Part shown: in pieces, positions 27,517 through 35,174 of the stretch | How the letters are laid out: each line of letters starts with the position of its first letter | Numbering within the stretch: the stretch's first letter is position 1 | Assembly (NCBI GenBank): GCA_913778905.1 | Contig: CAJYYA010000008.1 | Span: 124,001 to 188,000 of the forward strand | Source of the DNA: an uncultured Naasia sp. | GTDB taxonomy: Bacteria; Actinomycetota; Actinomycetes; Actinomycetales; Microbacteriaceae | Reading direction: 5' to 3' | DNA length: 64,000 nucleotides | The notes under the pieces: generated by a model | Database searches by the model: none | Seen by the model: the letters and a program-made list of their open reading frames with translations, nothing else | What the model was told of the DNA's origin: nothing | Program-made: the position numbers and the translations under genes

Positions 27517-28259
27517 GCTGCGGTGACCTCCACGTTGCGGTCCCGAGTCAGCGCGAAGACGAGGGCAAGCGACACGCGGCCGAGGAAGACGGCTGCCTTC
27601 CATGGGGTCTGCGAAGGGACGCCGTGCGTGCGCACCCGCATGTTGACAGGGACCTGAACGATCTTGTGGCCGGCACGCGCCGCGATGACCAGAGCCTCGA
27701 CGGTGTCGCCGAGGTACTCGGCCGGGAACTCGCGAGCGAACAGTGCGACGACCCTCGGGCCGGCTGCCTTGAAGCCCGATGTCGTGTCGGTCAGCTTCTC
27801 GCCGGCGACACGGCTGATGACCGTGGCGAGGACTTTCATGGCCCAGCGGCGGGGGCCGCGCGCCTCGTAGTCGCCCTCCCCGGCGAAGCGTGCACCGATG
27901 ACGAGGTCGGCGTCGGTGAGGCGATCGAGGAGGAGCGGGATCTGGCTCGGATCGTGCTGCCCGTCGGCGTCGAGCTGGACCACGTTGCTGTAGCCGTGGT
28001 GGAGCGCATAGCGGAATCCGAGACGCAGCGCTCCCCCGACGCCGAGGTTGAAGGGGAGGGCCAGGACGGGTGCGCCGACCGATGCCGCGGTCACCCGTGT
28101 GGAGTCGGACGAGCCGTCGTCCACGACGACGAAGTCGATCCCGGGGACCTTTTCCCGGAGTTCCCCAATGATCTCCGCGATGGAGGCCTCCTCGTTGAAA
28201 GCCGGGATCACCACGAGCGTCGACGAGAGCGACGAGCGATCATTCGTCAACCTATTCAC
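27513..28259 (-). CDS. Glycosyltransferase family 2, polyprenyl-phosphate glycosyltransferase-like
   Basis: GT-A enzyme of 248 residues: VVIPAFNEEASIAEII, VVVDDGSSDST, LPFNLGVGGALRLGFRYA, the metal site QLDADGQHDPSQI, GARFAGEG and LTDTTSGFKA. This pattern is that of Dpm1-type enzymes loading a sugar onto polyprenyl phosphate. A GAGGGG tract touches the GTG at 28259, so the TTG at 28250 is a possible alternative start with better spacing. It is coupled to the DUF2304 gene downstream. An 84-bp gap separates it from the GlfT2-like gene, within which TATGCT on this strand could be a secondary promoter. Confidence 0.85.
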   Translation of the reverse strand: MNRLTNDRSSLSSTLVVIPAFNEEASIAEIIGELREKVPGIDFVVVDDGSSDSTRVTAASVGAPVLALPFNLGVGGALRLGFRYALHHGYSNVVQLDADGQHDPSQIPLLLDRLTDADLVIGARFAGEGDYEARGPRRWAMKVLATVISRVAGEKLTDTTSGFKAAGPRVVALFAREFPAEYLGDTVEALVIAARAGHKIVQVPVNMRVRTHGVPSQTPWKAAVFLGRVSLALVFALTRDRNVEVTAA

Positions 28260-28343
28260 CCCTCAATCGCGGTGGCCCGTCAGGCGCACCGCATTCAGCA
28301 TAGATGTGGGCCGCCCTCGGCCAGAGCATGTTATCGGGTCGGT

Positions 28344-30170
28344 TCAGCGCCCGCGGGAGAAGATGCGGCGCCACGCGGTGGCACCCGCGATGCGCGGCAC
28401 GGCCTCGCGGTAGCGGGCGGCCAGCCTCCCCCAGCGGAACGCCAGAGCAGCACTGAGGACGACCGAATCACGAAGCAGACGGAGAAATTCTCGACGATCC
28501 CGGCGCAGGAGGAAGTAGCCTTCGCCCGACGCCGCGTCGAGCTGAGCGACATCGAGGACGCCCAGGTCGCGCCAGCGGCCCGAACCGGGGTGGATCCTCG
28601 CCTGCGGGGGTGTGTCGATCCCCGGGCTGGGGCGCAATTGATGTGCCACGGCGCGGAGTATGGCCTGAGCGGACGAGCCGCGGGTTGGGGCTCGATCGGG
28701 TGTCGCGGCACGACTCGACTCGGCCTGCGGCAGCTGACCCGCGAACCCGAGGAGGGCCTGAGCGTCACCGCGGCGGGTCGGGAGGGCTCCGGCCAGATGA
28801 TCCGGACCGCGCAGCGCATCGCGGAGGCCGAGGTGACGTGCTCGCACCGACCCGTACTGCATGGAGATGAGGTGGGCGACGTCCTGTGCGAAGACGGAGA
28901 GCAACGCTGCGCGACCTTCACCGCGGTTCGCGTGGCAGAGGGCGACCACGAGTCGGTTGCGCACGTGGAAGTAGGCCTGCCAGTCGAGGCCGTTGTCCTT
29001 ACCCGTCCATGGGATGTGCCAGAGCGCCGCTCCCGCGAGGGTCACGGTCGGCACTCCCGCATTCGCGGCCCGCAGGCCGTACTCGGCATCGTCCCACTTG
29101 ATGAAGAGGGGGAGCGAGGCGCCGATAGCCCGCACGGTCGGCGTAGGGATCAGACACATCCACCAGCCGTTGAAGTCGACGTTCAAGGCCGCGCTGAGCG
29201 CCGGTTCGCCTGTGAGGGTCACCTCGCCGAGATCGACGGGGGCTAGTCGCGTATCGACGGGGCGCCACCAGAAGGCTCGGCGATCGACCTGCTCACCCCA
29301 ACTGTGGAGCACCGTCGGTTCGATGAGGCTCAGCATGTGGGCACCGACGATCGTCGGGCTAGGGGAGGCGCTCGCGAGGGAGATCATGCGGACGGCCGAC
29401 TCGGGATCGAGGCGCACGTCGTCGTCGAGCAGGATGACCCACTGCTCGTGGCCTTCGGACGCCTCGATCATGCCGCGGCTGAAACCGCCGGAGCCGCCGA
29501 GATTGGGTTGCTCGATCAGGGTCAGGCGGCCATGGAGATCCGCCTCGACGGTGGTCCCGACGATCGCGTCGGCGATGCGCTCGGTGCCCTGATCCACGAC
29601 GAGGATGCGGCCGAGCAGTTCGAGGAGGCGCGAATCAGACGCGAGGGCTCGCAGCACTGCGAGGCAGTCGTCCACCCGGTTGTAGGTCGTGAGCGCGATG
29701 GCGCAGGATCCGGCCGCAGGGGCGGATACGCGGGCGGACCAATGGAGGTCGGAGATCTCCACATCTGCGTCCGCGGCCGTGATCTCCACCCAGAGCCAGG
29801 CCAGCGAATCCGACAGGGGCACCTCGTGGACGAGGTTGCCTGCCGATTCGATGATGGACAGGGTCTCGATGCGCCCGTCCGTGTGCGTCGCGCGTATCCG
29901 GACCGAAGCGGGGGCGGACAGGTGCGCCGAGACGCGAACCCGCCGGACTTCCGCGGCCCGGAACCAGATGTGCGACGGGAAACCGCCGAAGTAGGTCTCG
30001 GTTGAGACCGTCTCCATCGCGGGGACCGTGATGCCGGACCGGGTCGCCCCCGCGCCCTCGCCCCGTGTGTACAGGTCGTCGACACCGACGGGGTCGGCCA
30101 TGGGAGCGAAGCGCACTCGCTGGACGACCGTCCAGTCGAGGGCCTCGGACGGGCCGTGCGTCACGCTCAC
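28344..30170 (-). CDS. GlfT2-like galactofuranosyltransferase
   Basis: Protein of 608 residues that follows the layout of mycobacterial GlfT2 (Rv3808c, 637 aa), the polymerase that builds galactofuranan from UDP-Galf. An N-terminal beta-rich domain (1-150, with FGGFPSHIWFRAAEV) precedes the GT-A domain. That domain has ALTTYNRVDDCLAVLRAL, VVDQGTERIADA, NLGGSGGFSRGM and the metal site LLDDDVRLDPES (Asp249-251). NVDFNGWWMCLIP, the catalytic WDDAEYGLR (359-367) and HIPW (385-388) follow. A basic C-terminal helical region completes it. The start overlaps the preceding GT2 stop, and glf at 13.4 kb would supply the donor. Confidence 0.9.
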   Translation of the reverse strand: MSVTHGPSEALDWTVVQRVRFAPMADPVGVDDLYTRGEGAGATRSGITVPAMETVSTETYFGGFPSHIWFRAAEVRRVRVSAHLSAPASVRIRATHTDGRIETLSIIESAGNLVHEVPLSDSLAWLWVEITAADADVEISDLHWSARVSAPAAGSCAIALTTYNRVDDCLAVLRALASDSRLLELLGRILVVDQGTERIADAIVGTTVEADLHGRLTLIEQPNLGGSGGFSRGMIEASEGHEQWVILLDDDVRLDPESAVRMISLASASPSPTIVGAHMLSLIEPTVLHSWGEQVDRRAFWWRPVDTRLAPVDLGEVTLTGEPALSAALNVDFNGWWMCLIPTPTVRAIGASLPLFIKWDDAEYGLRAANAGVPTVTLAGAALWHIPWTGKDNGLDWQAYFHVRNRLVVALCHANRGEGRAALLSVFAQDVAHLISMQYGSVRARHLGLRDALRGPDHLAGALPTRRGDAQALLGFAGQLPQAESSRAATPDRAPTRGSSAQAILRAVAHQLRPSPGIDTPPQARIHPGSGRWRDLGVLDVAQLDAASGEGYFLLRRDRREFLRLLRDSVVLSAALAFRWGRLAARYREAVPRIAGATAWRRIFSRGR

Positions 30171-31108
30171 GTGGTGCGGCGGCGGTGACGCCAGCGGCGG
30201 ACGAGGTCCACCGCATGTTCGGACAGGCCGCGTCGTGAAGCGAGCTGGCGTTCGACCTCGTCCTGGATGAATCGCGTCAGGTAGAGGGGGAGACCCGGAC
30301 CTTGGTCGCGGACATAGCCGCGCAGCGCCTCGTCGCGCACCATGCGATCGTACTTCTCGTGCTCGCCGGCGAGGGCGAACACGCTGTTGCCCAGCTCGCC
30401 CTCGGTGGCGGTGCGCTGCATCCAGAAGGCCAACGGGCGGCCGTCGATGAGACCGATGTGGTGGTCGAGGGTGATGCGGAGGTAGAGATCCCAGTCCTCG
30501 ACGGCGTGGAGGTCTTCGCGGTAATAGCCGACGGTGTCGTGGATCGCGCTGCGATAGAGAAAGGCGATCGGCACCGCGCGGTTGACCTGCAGCAGGTCCG
30601 AGTAGGTGATCTCGGTGATCTGCGGCCAGAACTTGGCACGACCCACTTCAACGAAGGCGCCGTCACGCGCGACCTCGTAGACGATCTCGGTGCGGACCAT
30701 GACGCCGGCGTGGTCGGGGTTGGCGTCGAGCCATGCGACTGTCGTGGCCAGGAACTCGCGGTCCCAGAGGTCATCGTCGTCGTGGAGGACGACGAATTCG
30801 CTTCCGGCAGCACGGACTCCCATGTTGGCGGCCGCCGAACGCCCCGTGGCGGTCTCGTTGTGGGTGACCGACACCCGACCGCTGAAGGCCCGGGGGAGGT
30901 GCGCGATGATCTCGTCGACCGCCTCGGCATCGCCGCCGTCGTTGACGACGAGGACGACCCAGTCGGGATACGACTGAGCCTCGATGTCGGTGAACGTGCG
31001 GGAGAGGAACCAGGGCCGGTTCTTGGTACGCACGACGATTCCGACGCGCGCCGTGGTGCGCTCGGCCGGGAGGCCGTCGCCGGAGCTCATGGTCGCGTCG
31101 CCACTCAC
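30167..31108 (-). CDS. Glycosyltransferase family 2 protein
   Basis: GT-A enzyme of about 313 residues: VGIVVRTKNRPWFLSRTF, VVNDGGDAEAVDEI, NETATGRSAAANMGVRAA, the metal site LHDDDDLWDREFLA and the VEDWDLYLRI motif near the end of the domain. GTG at 31108 overlaps the Wzt stop by 4 bp, as elsewhere in this operon. The ATG at 31090 is an alternative six codons later. The stop overlaps the GlfT2-like start. Its place between the exporter and the galactofuranosyltransferase suggests it adds a primer or capping sugar to the exported chain. Confidence 0.83.
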   Translation of the reverse strand: MSGDATMSSGDGLPAERTTARVGIVVRTKNRPWFLSRTFTDIEAQSYPDWVVLVVNDGGDAEAVDEIIAHLPRAFSGRVSVTHNETATGRSAAANMGVRAAGSEFVVLHDDDDLWDREFLATTVAWLDANPDHAGVMVRTEIVYEVARDGAFVEVGRAKFWPQITEITYSDLLQVNRAVPIAFLYRSAIHDTVGYYREDLHAVEDWDLYLRITLDHHIGLIDGRPLAFWMQRTATEGELGNSVFALAGEHEKYDRMVRDEALRGYVRDQGPGLPLYLTRFIQDEVERQLASRRGLSEHAVDLVRRWRHRRRTT

Positions 31109-32334
31109 TGCGCGTCGGAGAACGAGATCGTCGGGATAGCCGAGACCGTGCCCCACGAGGTCTCGGCCGACGGCACGTTGAACGACAGCGTCTGCGGTGC
31201 TCCGGCAAGCTGACGGCCCGCGCGGTCCATGAGGGAGACGCTCACGAAATACTTGCCGCCACCGAGGTGGAGCCCGGGCACGTCGATGCGCACCGTGCGC
31301 TTGCCTTTCAGCGGCCCGGCGGACTCCGGCGCGTGGTTGCTGCCCGTGCCGAACACGACCTGCCCGTGCTCGGAGTCGATCTGCACGGCACAGAGCCACT
31401 CGTCGATCCCGGTCGGATGATAAACGGTCGCCTCGATCGTGAGGTGGTCGTCCGGCTGGACGATGAGCGCGGGCTCCCCGTCGACGGTGAGCGTCGTCGA
31501 GACGATGCGGGCGAACGCCGGGTCGTCGGGCTCGAGCTCCTTGGCCGCGAGGTCGGCGAGGCGCTGCTCCTCGAGCAGGTCGCGGAACGCCATGATCGCG
31601 TCGTTGGGATCGCCGTCGACCTTGATCCGGCCGTGATCGAGGAGAACGGCGCGGTCGCATAGTTCCGCCACCTGAGGCATCGAGTGCGTGACCAGGATGA
31701 TGGTGCGTCCGTCGGCCTGGAAGCCGCGGATGCGGTCCATGCACTTGCGCTGGAATGCCTCGTCTCCCACGGCCAGGACCTCGTCGACGATGAGGATGTC
31801 GGGATCGGTGTGCACGGCGACCGCGAAAGCGAGCCGCACGTACATGCCCGATGAGTAGAACTTGACCTGCGTGTCCATGAATCCGCCGATGCCCGAGAAG
31901 GCGGCGATGTCGCCGAAGCGGGCGTCCGTCTCTTCGCGACTCAGGCCGAGTACGGATGCGTTCAAGTAGACGTTCTCGCGACCGGTGAGGTCGGGGTGGA
32001 AACCGGCGCCCAACTCGAGAAGTGCGGCGACGCGGCCGCGACCCTGCACCGACCCGGTGGTGGGGTCGAGGATGCCGCCGATGAGCTTGAGCAGCGTGCT
32101 CTTACCGGAACCGTTGTGCCCGATGAGGGCGATGGTCTCGCCCGCGCGGATGGTCAGATCGATGTCGCGGAGGGCCCAGAAGTCCTCACTGTGCCGCCGA
32201 CCCGCGCGACCGAGCGTGACGATGCGCTCCTTGAGGGAGTTGTCTCGGCGGACGACGAAGCGCTTCGAGGCCTTCTCGACGTCGATGACGACGGGAGGCA
32301 GTGCGGAGGTCTCGGTCTCGGTGGCGGTGGTCAT
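31105..32334 (-). CDS. wzt: ABC transporter ATP-binding protein with C-terminal carbohydrate-binding domain (Wzt)
   Basis: ATPase of 409 residues that powers glycan export with the Wzm permease. Walker A GHNGSGKST, signature FYSSGMYVRLAFAVAV, Walker B DILIVDEVLAVGD and the H-loop VTHSM are intact. After the nucleotide-binding domain (about 1-265) comes an extension of about 145 residues from RIVSTTLTVDGEPALIVQ. That is a beta-sandwich of the Wzt C-terminal type, which in O-antigen exporters recognises the finished chain end. The ATG overlaps the Wzm stop (TGATG). Such an extension suggests export of a terminally modified polymer. Confidence 0.92.
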   Translation of the reverse strand: MTTATETETSALPPVVIDVEKASKRFVVRRDNSLKERIVTLGRAGRRHSEDFWALRDIDLTIRAGETIALIGHNGSGKSTLLKLIGGILDPTTGSVQGRGRVAALLELGAGFHPDLTGRENVYLNASVLGLSREETDARFGDIAAFSGIGGFMDTQVKFYSSGMYVRLAFAVAVHTDPDILIVDEVLAVGDEAFQRKCMDRIRGFQADGRTIILVTHSMPQVAELCDRAVLLDHGRIKVDGDPNDAIMAFRDLLEEQRLADLAAKELEPDDPAFARIVSTTLTVDGEPALIVQPDDHLTIEATVYHPTGIDEWLCAVQIDSEHGQVVFGTGSNHAPESAGPLKGKRTVRIDVPGLHLGGGKYFVSVSLMDRAGRQLAGAPQTLSFNVPSAETSWGTVSAIPTISFSDAQ

Positions 32335-33251
32335 CACAACTCCTGCGCGAAATTGCCCTGGAGGCGACGGAAGACGCCGTGGAACACGGCGAGGAGGACG
32401 AAGCCCACGGCGATGGCGATCACCATGCGCAGCAGCAGGAGATCCGGGTACTCGGTGTCGGCGCCCGACCCCCAGAAGGCCTTGTGGAAGCCGAGCACTG
32501 CGAGCGTGATCGGATTGTTCGTATAGACGTCGAGGAGCAGACCGCCACCCATGATGTTCTTCGCCATCGACCAGGCGTAGACGATGGGGGATGCCCACAT
32601 CATGAACATCATCAGCACCTCGGTGAGGTACTGGGTGTCACGGAGGTACACGTTGACGGCGCTGAGCAGCAGTGCGAAGGCGGTGCCGTAGACGATGATC
32701 AGCACGATCGAGGGGATCGCGTAGAACAGGTCGGTCTCGACGCGCAACGAACCTGACAGGAGGACGGCGGCTATCAGCACGACCATCTGGATGGCGAAGT
32801 TGAAGATGGCGGCGCCCACCGAGGCGAGCGGGAACACCTCGCGCGGCAGATAGACCTTCTTGACGAGGCCTGCGTTCGAGACGATCGAGCCGACGCCGGA
32901 CTGCACGATCTCGCTGAAGAGACCGTAGATGGTGAGGCCGGAGAAGATGTACACCGCGAAGTCGGGGATCCCGCGAGCGGCGCCGAGGAACTGCCCGAGC
33001 ACCACGTAGTAGATGAGGAGCTGGGTCAGTGGGCGGATCAGCGTCCAGACGAAGCCGAGACTGGAGTCCTTGTATCGGGACTTGAGATCACGACGCACCA
33101 GGAGATCGAGCATCTGTCGGTGCCGGAACACCTTCAGAGCGGCTCCGACACCGTTGCTCTCTCCGCCGGAACCGACCGGCTCGACGGGGAGGGAAGCGAG
33201 GCGAGCGAAGCGGAGAGTGCGTTCGCTGCCGGGATCGTACGGCGCGGTCAT
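32334..33251 (-). CDS. wzm: ABC-2 type polysaccharide export permease (Wzm)
   Basis: Membrane permease of 305 residues with six hydrophobic segments. DLLVRRDLKSRYKDSSLGFV precedes the first, and the domain ends with NPITLAVLGFHKAFW and a basic tail. These are hallmarks of O-antigen/teichoic acid/galactan exporters such as Wzm and TagG. The ATG at 33251 is preceded at 8 nt by TACTAT on this strand, so the transcript is probably nearly leaderless and the operon begins here. Wzt follows directly. Mycobacterial galactan is also exported by such a pair, next to GlfT genes. Confidence 0.92.
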   Translation of the reverse strand: MTAPYDPGSERTLRFARLASLPVEPVGSGGESNGVGAALKVFRHRQMLDLLVRRDLKSRYKDSSLGFVWTLIRPLTQLLIYYVVLGQFLGAARGIPDFAVYIFSGLTIYGLFSEIVQSGVGSIVSNAGLVKKVYLPREVFPLASVGAAIFNFAIQMVVLIAAVLLSGSLRVETDLFYAIPSIVLIIVYGTAFALLLSAVNVYLRDTQYLTEVLMMFMMWASPIVYAWSMAKNIMGGGLLLDVYTNNPITLAVLGFHKAFWGSGADTEYPDLLLLRMVIAIAVGFVLLAVFHGVFRRLQGNFAQEL

Positions 33252-33259
33252 CGTCGTAC

Positions 33260-33265
33260 ATAGTA
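33260..33265 (-). promoter_or_regulatory. -10 element at the head of the long minus-strand operon
   Basis: TACTAT read on the minus strand, 8 nt before the wzm ATG. With mostly overlapping genes downstream to 21998, this may be the main promoter of the exporter, galactofuranosyltransferase and heptose genes. Confidence 0.45.
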
Positions 33266-33355
33266 GCTCGCACGACACAGACCCCGGCGGGACCCACCGT
33301 CGCCAGTATGCTCGTTCGAATGAGCTCAGCTGCCCATCGAGCTCACGGCTGAGTC

Positions 33356-35173
33356 GTGAGCATGACATCGTCGTCATCCCCCACCCACCGCGCCCTCACG
33401 CTCGCGCGCCGCGCGGCCGGGCGCGCGTCCCGCCTCCGCTGGGCCGGAAAGGACGTCGTCCACGAGCTCGCCGCCCGCGGACTCTTCGACCTCGAGTACT
33501 ACCGGGCGCAGTTCCCCCGCGACAGTCGGAAGCCCGAGACGCTCGACGACGCCGTCGCGCACTACGCCTCGACCGGCCGCGCGATCGGGCTCGCTCCCTC
33601 GCCGTTCCTCGAGCCCGAGTGGTGGGACCGGCTGTCCAAGATGGACGAGTCCGTACGTCTCTTCATCGACACGGCGGTCGCCCGTGGCTGGGCTCGCGAC
33701 CTGTGCCCATCGCCGATCCTCTGCGCCGAGCCCGTCTCCGGCCCGGTTCGCGACGTCGCCGTCCGCGCTGCGTCGGGACGCTGGACGGCCCCCACTCCGA
33801 GTGGACTGAGCGCGCAGGCGGCTCGCCGGCGCTACATCGACCGGCTCGAGGCGGCCCACCGCGACGCTCCGAACCGCGGCTCGGCCTCGGCGGTCGATTG
33901 GTCCGAGGTGACCGCGCGCCTGGACGCTCGGACAGGCGAACGCATCTCGGTGCTCGTGCCGACGTTCCAGGATTGGCAGATGACCGCGACGGCCGTGCGC
34001 GCGGTGCTCGATTCTGCCGACGAGGCGGACGTCGAGGTCGTCATCGTCGAGAACGGCTCGCGTCCCGCCGTGCTGCGCATTCTCGTCGCCCTCTTCATCG
34101 ACGAGCCGCGGGTGAAGATCGTGGCCTGCGAGATCAACACCAACTTCGCGGGCGGTATGAACCGCGCGATCGCGGAGTCGACGGGTGAGTTCATCCTCTT
34201 GCTCAACAACGACGCCATCGTCGAGCCCGGGTGGTGGGCGCCCCTGCGCGATGCGCTGAGCGCCGGAGACCACGTGCGCGGTGCGCAGCCGTTGCTGCTC
34301 TACCCGGACATCCGGCGCATCCAGGCTGCCGGCACGATGTTCCTCGGCGAAGGCGTCATCCCCTGGCACTTCCTGGCCGGCCACCCGGTGGAGGACCTGG
34401 AGCGCGTCACCGATCTCCGCTTCAAAGTCGTCACCGCCGCGATCCTGGCGCTACGCGCGCGAGACGTGATCGCGTCCGAGGGCTTCGACGAGGGCTACGC
34501 GAACGGGTACGAGGACGTCGACCTGTGCTTGCGGATGCTGCGGAACGACGACGACTACTTCGTGGTCGTTCCCGAGTCGCGGGCCGTCCATCCCGAGGGC
34601 AGCTCGGAGGGGCGCAGTCTGCGCGACACCGAGAATCGCATCCGATTCCTCGACCGCTGGAGGGGGCGGATGCCCGCCCCCGAAGCCTGGCGGTACGAGC
34701 AGATCGGACTCCGTCTCGCCGCGATGCGGCCGCACTGGTTCGTCGACGAAGTACCCGTCATGCTGTCGGACCCCCAGCTCGTTCGTCCGGCACGCCTTGT
34801 CGAGGCGGGACCGGCGGCCGGGCTGCCGTGCCTGCGGTGGACGCTCGCGCTCACGTCACCCGCTGACGAATCTCTGGTTCAGGGCATTCGCGCCGCTCTC
34901 CTGGACCTCGGGCAGGAGGTCGTCAGCTTCAGCGGCGGCGTCCGGTTCGTCGACGGTCTCGACGACGTGCTGGTCGCCTTCGATCAGGCGGCTCCGTACA
35001 CACCCCGTTCGGCGACCTTCAACGTGCTCGTCTCGGGCGACGCTCCCACCGACGAGCACGCGTGGAACGCGACCATCGACTCGGGCTCGGGCGAGACCGA
35101 ACTGACGGCGCGGCTGAAGCAGATCGTGAACGACGCTGCCGCGCATCGCGAGCGGCTATTCGGCCCGGCTTGA
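33356..35173 (+). CDS. Multidomain glycosyltransferase: active-looking GT2 with truncated C-terminal GT-B remnant
   Basis: Protein of 605 residues. Residues 35-95 are a small module (GLFDLEYYRAQF, then HYASTGRAIGLAPSPFL) often found at the front of capsule GTs. Residues 197-440 are a GT2 domain: ISVLVPTFQDWQ, VVIVENGS, FAGGMNRAIAES, the metal motif LLLNNDA (284-287) and NGYEDVDLCLRM. Residues 490-600, from PCLRWTLALTSPA, match the start of the GT-B part of the protein at 37397, but the rest of that domain is missing. GTG 33356 or ATG 33362 may be the start. TATGCT at 33308-33313 is a possible -10. Divergent from wzm. Confidence 0.83.
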   Translation: MSMTSSSSPTHRALTLARRAAGRASRLRWAGKDVVHELAARGLFDLEYYRAQFPRDSRKPETLDDAVAHYASTGRAIGLAPSPFLEPEWWDRLSKMDESVRLFIDTAVARGWARDLCPSPILCAEPVSGPVRDVAVRAASGRWTAPTPSGLSAQAARRRYIDRLEAAHRDAPNRGSASAVDWSEVTARLDARTGERISVLVPTFQDWQMTATAVRAVLDSADEADVEVVIVENGSRPAVLRILVALFIDEPRVKIVACEINTNFAGGMNRAIAESTGEFILLLNNDAIVEPGWWAPLRDALSAGDHVRGAQPLLLYPDIRRIQAAGTMFLGEGVIPWHFLAGHPVEDLERVTDLRFKVVTAAILALRARDVIASEGFDEGYANGYEDVDLCLRMLRNDDDYFVVVPESRAVHPEGSSEGRSLRDTENRIRFLDRWRGRMPAPEAWRYEQIGLRLAAMRPHWFVDEVPVMLSDPQLVRPARLVEAGPAAGLPCLRWTLALTSPADESLVQGIRAALLDLGQEVVSFSGGVRFVDGLDDVLVAFDQAAPYTPRSATFNVLVSGDAPTDEHAWNATIDSGSGETELTARLKQIVNDAAAHRERLFGPA

Positions 35174-35174
35174 T

